A program made the position numbers and the translations under genes. A model generated the notes under the pieces. That model had not been told where the DNA came from and ran no database searches. It saw only the letters and a program-made list of their open reading frames with translations. This document shows, in pieces, positions 58,053 to 64,000 of a stretch of 64,000 nucleotides of DNA; the first letter of the stretch is position 1; every line of letters starts with the position of its first letter. Origin of the DNA: Dulcicalothrix desertica PCC 7102 (lineage in GTDB: Bacteria; Cyanobacteriota; Cyanobacteriia; Cyanobacteriales; Nostocaceae); NCBI RefSeq assembly GCF_003991905.1, contig NZ_RSCL01000012.1:117838-181837 (forward strand), written 5' to 3'.

Positions 58053-59357
58053 ATGCTTAGGCGCGTTATTTCTTTGTTTTCTGGTGCTGGAGGCTTATCC
58101 CTAGGTTTTGCTCAAGCGGGACTTAAACCTATATTTGGTATTGACATAAATCATGATGCGTGCATTACTTATGAAAACAACCTTGGTATCTCATGTCATA
58201 ATCTTGATTTAGGTGCCTCTAACAATTCTGAGCTATTAAATTTGCTTTCTCCTCACCAGGATGTGTTGGCAGTTATCGGTGGACCTCCGTGTCAAGGGTT
58301 TAGTAGTGCCGGCAGTAGAAATGGATTAGACCCACGTAATCTATTGATATTTAACTACTTTGCAATTGTCGAGAAAGTGAGACCATTATGGTTTTTATTT
58401 GAGAACGTAGAAGGTTTACTAACGTCAAACAATGGAAAGAGCGTTTTTGAACTGGTACGTCGATTTATTAGTTTGGGATACTCGCTACGGCTGGAAAAGG
58501 TAAATTTTGCTGCTTATGGTCTTCCTCAGTCGCGTAAGCGAGTTATTATAATCGGTAATCGAGTTGGAGCTTCATTCAACTTTCCGTTTGAAACACATTC
58601 GTTTGACGCAGGCAAGCATAATAAACTTTTGCCACTTTTTCCTCATTCTCCAACGCTAGATGAAGCAATTTTAGGTCTTCCGGAAGTAGCTACAAGCGAA
58701 TGTTTAATACCGTACACAAACATTACTCCTATTAATGAGTATGATACTTTTATGCGCCTTCTTAATGATTCAGGTGGTGTTAAACATCACTTTAGTAGCA
58801 AGCGTGATAATGACCTAGAACGCTATAAATTGCTTAAGCCAGGTCAAACGATGAAGGATTTACCTGAAAACTTATGGCATCCGAGTTACCGTAAGCGCGC
58901 TTTTAGAAGAGTATTAGATGGTACACCAACAGAAAAACGTGGTGGGGCGCCTGTAGGTATTAAACGTTTACACGCACATCAATGTTCGCCAACAATAACT
59001 AGCGCATCATCTCATGAGTGTATTCATCCTGTGTTCGACCGTCCATTAACTTTAAGGGAATGCGCGCGCCTTCAATCTTTTGGTGATGATTATGTATTTT
59101 CAGGTAGCACATCTTCAATTGCAACTCAGATAGGTAACGCATTTCCACCACTTGCAGCGAAGATATTTGCCGAGACAGTCAGCCAAATAGAAGGTAAGGC
59201 TGGTTCAGGAATGGCATTTCCATTTTTGCGAAAAGCTCAATTAATTGGCTATCGCTTAACAGATTCAAGTGGCATGAGTCCTAAGTTGATGCATACAGAT
59301 TCTCTACTAAAATCACTCATGTCAAACCAAGTTGAAGAAAAATTTTTACACGCTTAA
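58053..59357 (+). CDS. DNA cytosine-5 methyltransferase (type II)
   Basis: 434 residues from ATG 58053. Motif I FSGAGGLSLGF (9-19), motif IV GGPPCQGFS with catalytic Cys80, motif VI FENVE (116-120), motif VIII QSRKRVIIIG, motif IX RECARLQSF, and motif X QIGNAFPPLAA. Full set, so active enzyme expected. Target sequence: the adjacent nuclease resembles ApaLI (GTGCAC), so that is a candidate. Followed by the nuclease gene after 2 bases. Start: a GTG at 58035 is also possible. Confidence 0.92.
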   Translation: MLRRVISLFSGAGGLSLGFAQAGLKPIFGIDINHDACITYENNLGISCHNLDLGASNNSELLNLLSPHQDVLAVIGGPPCQGFSSAGSRNGLDPRNLLIFNYFAIVEKVRPLWFLFENVEGLLTSNNGKSVFELVRRFISLGYSLRLEKVNFAAYGLPQSRKRVIIIGNRVGASFNFPFETHSFDAGKHNKLLPLFPHSPTLDEAILGLPEVATSECLIPYTNITPINEYDTFMRLLNDSGGVKHHFSSKRDNDLERYKLLKPGQTMKDLPENLWHPSYRKRAFRRVLDGTPTEKRGGAPVGIKRLHAHQCSPTITSASSHECIHPVFDRPLTLRECARLQSFGDDYVFSGSTSSIATQIGNAFPPLAAKIFAETVSQIEGKAGSGMAFPFLRKAQLIGYRLTDSSGMSPKLMHTDSLLKSLMSNQVEEKFLHA

Positions 59358-59359
59358 CT

Positions 59360-60434
59360 ATGACCAGGGATAAACGTCTTACACTTGAACAATCGCAGCT
59401 AATTTCACGCGCGCGAACAATGGGGGTAGCTACTGCAATTCCCATATTTTTGGAAGATTCAGAGCTTGCACGGTTAACAGCAATAATACTTAATGATGTA
59501 GAGCAACAAGCGCTGATTTCAAATACAATCCAAGTACCACTAAATGCTAAGTACTACGATTTGCCATTAGAATGGTTTACACAAGAAGTGCAAGGTATAG
59601 ATTTTATCCCCTTATATCTTGACTGTTTGCAAAATGTGGAAGACTTTGATACTTATTTCAAGTGCCTCTGCGAAATTCATAAACGTAGGCGTAAGTATGA
59701 AAGAATACTTCGCGCTCAACCATTGCCAACAATGGCGCAAATTTCACCCAGAGCATTACTTGAATTTGGAATTATCGCTTCAGAAGCTCTGGCTTCGTGG
59801 ATGACTTGGCGGAAATGGTTTTATGATATTGATAATCGAGCGGCTCAAGAAACTGGTTATTTATTTGAACCAATACTAGCTAGTGTTCTTGGTGGTATAC
59901 CTTATGGAGCAAGAAATTCTCCCGTGCGGCGCCGGAATAACAATAATAAAGGGCGGCAAGTTGACTGCATTGTTGATAAAACAGCTTATGAATTTAAGCT
60001 TCGCGTCACAATTGCAGCGAGTGGTCAGGGTCGTTTTACTGAAGAATTAGATTTTGCGCTCGTACTGTAAACATTCGGGTTATAATCCTGTTTTGCTGGT
60101 GCTAGACCCAACACCAAGCACTCGTTTGTATGAGTTGAGTAGAGAATTTGCTCGTGTTGGTGGTGAAGCTTATGTTGGAGATGATGCATGGCAATACCTG
60201 GAAGAACAAGCAGGAGCAACTATGGCAAGGTTTGTTGAAAACTATGTCAGGCGCCCAATTGCAGAGCTAGACACAGAAACCGCAAATTTACTTAATTTAT
60301 CGATAAAAAATGTATTTGAGGATTCAAGCTTTTTAGTTGAACTATCTAATGAGCAGTCAAATTATATATGGAGAATACCCAGAAATGAAGATGAGGCATT
60401 GGCTGATGATGAGGGTGATCAAGAAACTCAATAG
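59360..60434 (+). pseudogene. ApaLI-family restriction endonuclease, frameshifted
   Basis: First part 59360-60070 (236 residues): SRARTMGVATAIPIFLED, SNTIQVPLNAKYYDLPLEWF, TWRKWFYDIDNRAAQETGYL and VDC...YEFKLRVTIAASGQGRF, the PD-(D/E)xK catalytic region of ApaLI-type nucleases. The frame stops after EELDFALVL, but the following frame continues the family sequence (CKHSGYNPVLLVLDPT, GGEAYVGDDAWQYLEEQAG) to 60434. A one-base insertion or two-base deletion near 60058-60070 explains it. The nuclease is probably inactive while the methyltransferase is intact. Confidence 0.85.
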
Positions 60435-60727
60435 TATTTATTACCATTACGGTAACTTGCCCGCAATTACATAAAGCTATACTTCACGGCGTAAATTTGT
60501 AATTGCTTTTATTTGGTCGGCAGCATCAAAGCTTTATTGCACAAGTATTTGAGCTAGTTTTGTTTACTTTAGGTCGGCAGTGTACATTAACAGTCCCGAA
60601 TCAAAGTATAATTTTTATCCCAAAACACAAATCATTCATATTTGCCTTGAATACATAAAGCAGAAGTCTTGGCAAATACTGATTTAAAAAGTATTTAATT
60701 CTAAAGGCGCCATCTAATGTAACTTTC

Positions 60728-61261
60728 TTAAGATAGTAACCTTTGAACATCGATTTGAATTTGAGAGATTTGGATTAAGCCACTGTAAAAAGTTTGTTCC
60801 GAAGTGTAAACGCCATTTACAGGGTTGGAATAATGAATTACCTTAGAGCTTTTGAGGTCAGCTACAATGTAATCAGGAATACCATGCTCGGCGTAAACAT
60901 CTCGTTTAACACCTGTGTCTTTAGCCTGGGTGCTATAAGCATATTCTACAATCAAGCGAACATCTTCGGGGTAAGGATGTTGTTGGCTATAATCTCGGTC
61001 TCTTACAATAGCAATATCTGGTTCCGGTTCTGAGTCAGATAACGTAATTGGTTTGCCTTGACGTGCCCACCAACCTTCACTAAATAAACGCTCCAAGTAA
61101 CGGGCAGATGTTTCACATCGATGTGCATGTCCTGGTCCTTCAGGCGCCATATCAACTATTTCTCCTCGGATGAGTTCGCACCTGTGGTCAGCTAAAACTC
61201 CTGATGCAACAATACAATGATAATCATCAACAGTCCAGCGGTGTGGTAGCAGAGTCGTCAT
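60728..61261 (-). CDS. Uma2-family (DUF820) protein
   Basis: 177 residues from ATG 61261 (MTTLLPHRWTVDDYH). Family motifs: CELIRGEIVDMAPEGPGHAH, EPEPDIAIVRDRDY, VRLIVEYAYSTQAKDTGVKR, and YAEHGIPDYIVADLKSSKV. The nuclease-like core (D...E-x-K) is present in modified form: EYA in place of EVS. Unknown biological role, common in cyanobacteria, single gene on the minus strand. Confidence 0.8.
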   Translation of the reverse strand: MTTLLPHRWTVDDYHCIVASGVLADHRCELIRGEIVDMAPEGPGHAHRCETSARYLERLFSEGWWARQGKPITLSDSEPEPDIAIVRDRDYSQQHPYPEDVRLIVEYAYSTQAKDTGVKRDVYAEHGIPDYIVADLKSSKVIHYSNPVNGVYTSEQTFYSGLIQISQIQIDVQRLLS

Positions 61262-61538
61262 TGTAAATAATTCCAACGATTATTGATATTTCTAAGATAC
61301 CTGAAGGGATTGCAATTTCTGCTCTTATTAGCCATATTGCCTTGGTTCGGTTTACCGTACATAAACAGTTTTACTTTGTTGCCACCGTTTTGTTTTCATG
61401 TATCAGAGAGTCTTTGTGTATCGTAACCAAATCGTTATTTGGCGCCCAAGTATAGTAACAATATTCAGGTTGAAGTGTTATTTTTTCGGTTAATTAGGGA
61501 AATATTAAGATATATAGATTAATTATACGACTTTAACA

Positions 61539-62108
61539 ATGTCACATTCTCAGATAAATTATTCCAATTTGATTATTAGAAGGGCAAATATTCAAGATTT
61601 GAATCAAACTATTAAAAAAGCGATTATAAATAGTCTTATTTTTTTAGCACCATCAATCTTAATTGCTTTGATTGTTTTCCAATATGAAATAGAACCTTTA
61701 ATAATCGCTTTAACGTTTTCACCATATCTAATTTTATGCATTTTTGCATTTATCTATAATTCAGGGCGTTTATTAGGGTTTTTCCCAAAACAGCCTAAAA
61801 ATACACATACATGGGTCGCAATATATATGGGTAAAAGGATTGGTTCTACAGATATCAATAGTCAGAGCAATTATTCAGTTTTAGAAACTTTGTATATCAA
61901 TAGAAGTTTTCGCTCATTAGGAGTAGGTACTTTATTAGTTCAAACACTTGCCTCCGAAGAAATAAAACCTTTGTATGTACAACCTGAGCGTCACGCTGCT
62001 AGTTTTTGCGAAAAACTTGGTTTTGTACCAGTCAACCAAACGGATTTGCCAACTCAACTTAAAGAACGTAATTCGTTGTTTACTTCCAAATATATGGTTT
62101 TAAGATAA
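61539..62108 (+). CDS. GNAT-family acetyltransferase with membrane helices
   Basis: 189 residues. Two hydrophobic helices (SLIFLAPSILIALIVFQYEI, PLIIALTFSPYLILCIFAFI) split the fold's first part. The catalytic part has LETLYINRSFRSLGVGTLLV (the RxxGxG/A acyl-CoA loop) and ASFCEKLGFVPV. A membrane GNAT of this type is unusual but seen in cyanobacteria. Substrate unknown. It reads alone in the plus direction. Confidence 0.7.
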   Translation: MSHSQINYSNLIIRRANIQDLNQTIKKAIINSLIFLAPSILIALIVFQYEIEPLIIALTFSPYLILCIFAFIYNSGRLLGFFPKQPKNTHTWVAIYMGKRIGSTDINSQSNYSVLETLYINRSFRSLGVGTLLVQTLASEEIKPLYVQPERHAASFCEKLGFVPVNQTDLPTQLKERNSLFTSKYMVLR

Positions 62109-62299
62109 GCAGAACAGATGTATATAGCACAGCTACTAAGGAATAGAAATATTGTACTGGTTATAGTGGCGCCTACAGTGAGCGCAAATGCTAGTAGTCG
62201 AAACTAAGCGTTTATTTTTGGCTGTATCCGGAATAGCTCCTTACCTGCGTGAATTACTTATACTAGCTAACATCAAAGTAATTGCTGGTAGGGGTAGGT

Positions 62300-63937
62300 A
62301 TGGCGCCAAACTCGTTACGGATAACTCATCAAGACGACAAAATCCAACTTTCTTGGCAAACAGGACAGTCTGCACCACGTTCAGCACCCCCTGTTATCTT
62401 TGAGCATCCGTTTGATGAGGAGACTTTAACTAGTTTGCGGTGGTATCTGGAGAAGTTTCTACCTTTTCCTTACGGCATATTTCCAGACAAAGCTAAAAAA
62501 CTAGAGCAGAAGTTTTAACAATGGGGACAGCAGCTATTCGATTTGGTCTTTCCCCGCACTACGAAAGCATGGGACTTTTTCTGTGAAGCAACCAGGGAAG
62601 GGCTAGATAAATGCGAGATTAATATTTCTTCTGATGACCCGACGGTACTAAACTTACCGTGGGAGTTGCTATATACCCCTGATTATCAATTCCTCGCTCC
62701 TTCTGTTGCAGGTATGTATCGCAGTTTAAGCGGTTATGCTGTACGGGCGCCAATGGAACAATTATCCCAGGATAAGCTAAATATTTTACTAGTGATTTCT
62801 CGCCCTTATGGTGAAAAAGATGTAGCACTGAAAACCATCGCTCGCCCACTGTTGGAGGCACTTAAACCGATTAAAAAGCATGTGTCACTCAAAGTACTAC
62901 GTCCGCCTAGCTTTGAAGAATTTGAGCGGGAGTTAAATACTCACAAAGGTTTTTACCATATCGTGCATTTTGATGGACATGGCAATTTTGATAAAAATAG
63001 TGTTGGATTCCAGTATTCTTATGGTAGTAAAGGGCAAGGAGTGCTGGTATTTGAAAATACTAATGGTTCGCCACAAATTATCACCGCTGCTCAAATTGCT
63101 CAAAGTTTAAATGATTGCCGTGTGCCGATTTTTGTTTTGAATGCTTGTAAATCAGCCCAAGAAGGAGAGGGTAGCTTTTCTTCGGTAGCAACACGCTTGG
63201 TTTCTTTAGGGGCAAAGGGCGTAGTTGCAATGTCTTATAACGTGCAAGTTCAAGCTGCAAAACATTTTATAGAAAGATTTTATCAGCAACTTGTGTTAGG
63301 TACTGATATATCAACTGCAGTTGCATCAGCACGGCGCCAAGTTTTGAATCAACGTCTGCGTCCCAGTCCTAAAGGTGATTTACCTTTGGCTGATTGGATG
63401 GTTCCTGTTTTGTATCAGCAGGAAACCTATAGACCGTTTTCACAACCAAGTACTACGTCCGATACTCTTGATATTGATGATTTTCTAGAAGAAGCGAATA
63501 GTAAATTAGTGGGATTCCCAGAACAAGGGCGTTATGGTTTTATTGGGCGAGACTACGACATTTTACGTTTAGAGCGCGCGTTTCGTCAAAACAACATTGT
63601 GCTGTTACAGGGTATGGGAGGGGTTGGTAAAACTGAGTTAACCGCAGGGTTTGCCCAATGGTTAGAAGAAACTCAGGGACGAGAACATTTGTTTTTTATT
63701 TCGTTTGAATCAGGCGCCTCTTTAAGCCGGGTCGTAAATGAAGTTGGAAGAGCTGTTTGGGGAGATAAGTTTTCCCAGTATTCCGCAGAGCAGCAGCAAA
63801 AAGCGGTATTAAATTACTTAAAACAAAAGCCTTGTTTGTTAATTTGGGATAATTTTGAACCAGTAGCAGGGTTTCCAGAAGGTAACGAACCATTGCTAAA
63901 TGCAGATGAGCGAGATGATTGGTTCTTCCGGAATTAG
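62300..63937 (+). pseudogene. CHAT / STAND NTPase gene, interrupted by a stop and truncated
   Basis: The N-terminal part MAPNSLRITHQDDKIQLSWQ runs to LEQKF, stops at TAA 62516-62518, and in the same frame QQLFDLVFPRTTKAWDFF continues at once, so a single stop codon interrupts one gene. CHAT motifs: GFYHIVHFDGHGNF (catalytic His) and PIFVLNACKSAQEGEGS (catalytic Cys). Then an NTPase with QGMGGVGKTEL (Walker A) and PCLLIWDNFEP (Walker B). It ends at 63937 after ERDDWFFRN, well before the usual length, so a second lesion is likely near the end. Start ATG 62300 with AGGGGTAGGT. Confidence 0.8.
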
Positions 63938-64000
63938 CGTGCTAAATTTTAATCTCAGTCGATAACTTTCCTTTAAAAACAAGGCAAACGCGGCGCTTAT

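Overview
The window (about 40% GC by eye) looks like accessory DNA of a filamentous cyanobacterium of the Nostocales type. Evidence: two-partner-secretion proteins, CHAT, DUF928, CHASE2 and Uma2 families, NHLP and Nif11 RiPP leaders, a CyRepA1-type plasmid replication protein, and dispersed repeats typical of that group. The palindrome GGCGCC occurs about 95-100 times by hand count, where about 4 would be expected. A plasmid, possibly able to integrate, is the simplest reading: replication protein, a long transfer-like operon, a tyrosine integrase, and next to it the 3' half of a tRNA-Phe gene.

Layout. 0-6.2 kb: two paralogous HEAT-type proteins (one SMI1/KNR4, one leucine-rich), an unknown repeat protein, and a Ser/Thr kinase fused to ankyrin repeats. 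6.5-7.6 kb: a decayed HAD hydrolase between two copies of a palindrome-containing repeat. 7.7-13.9 kb: CyRepA1, an XRE regulator, small unknown genes and an orphan antitoxin. 14.4-21.6 kb: a tightly packed one-way operon with a Walker-type ATPase, several membrane proteins and two probable cell-wall enzymes, probably a DNA-transfer or cell-envelope machine.

22-26.5 kb: a flavin-dependent halogenase and a TpsA exoprotein in a segment without GGCGCC that instead holds HIP1 octamers, suggesting a separate origin. 26.6-41.4 kb: a secretion and signalling island: TpsB, CHAT protease, DUF928, CHASE2 histidine kinase with response regulator, a second giant TpsA, and several very short secreted or membrane peptides.

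42.3-51.5 kb: an NHLM-type RiPP locus: an NHLP (proteusin-like) precursor with two leader domains, a double GNAT enzyme, a Nif11-type precursor, a HlyD-like adaptor, a C39 peptidase/ABC exporter and a second ABC protein. The gene order resembles fatty-acylated (selidamide-like) RiPPs. A related upstream sequence module stands before the NHLP precursor, several of the secreted peptides, and a small ORF next to the halogenase, which suggests shared control.

51.7-64 kb: integrase and att-like tRNA fragment, seven 17-bp iteron-like repeats, Uma2 proteins, a Hint/GIY-YIG polymorphic toxin with an immunity-like gene and a truncated paralogue of it, a C5-methyltransferase with a frameshifted ApaLI-type nuclease, a membrane GNAT, and a broken CHAT/NTPase gene that runs toward the window end.
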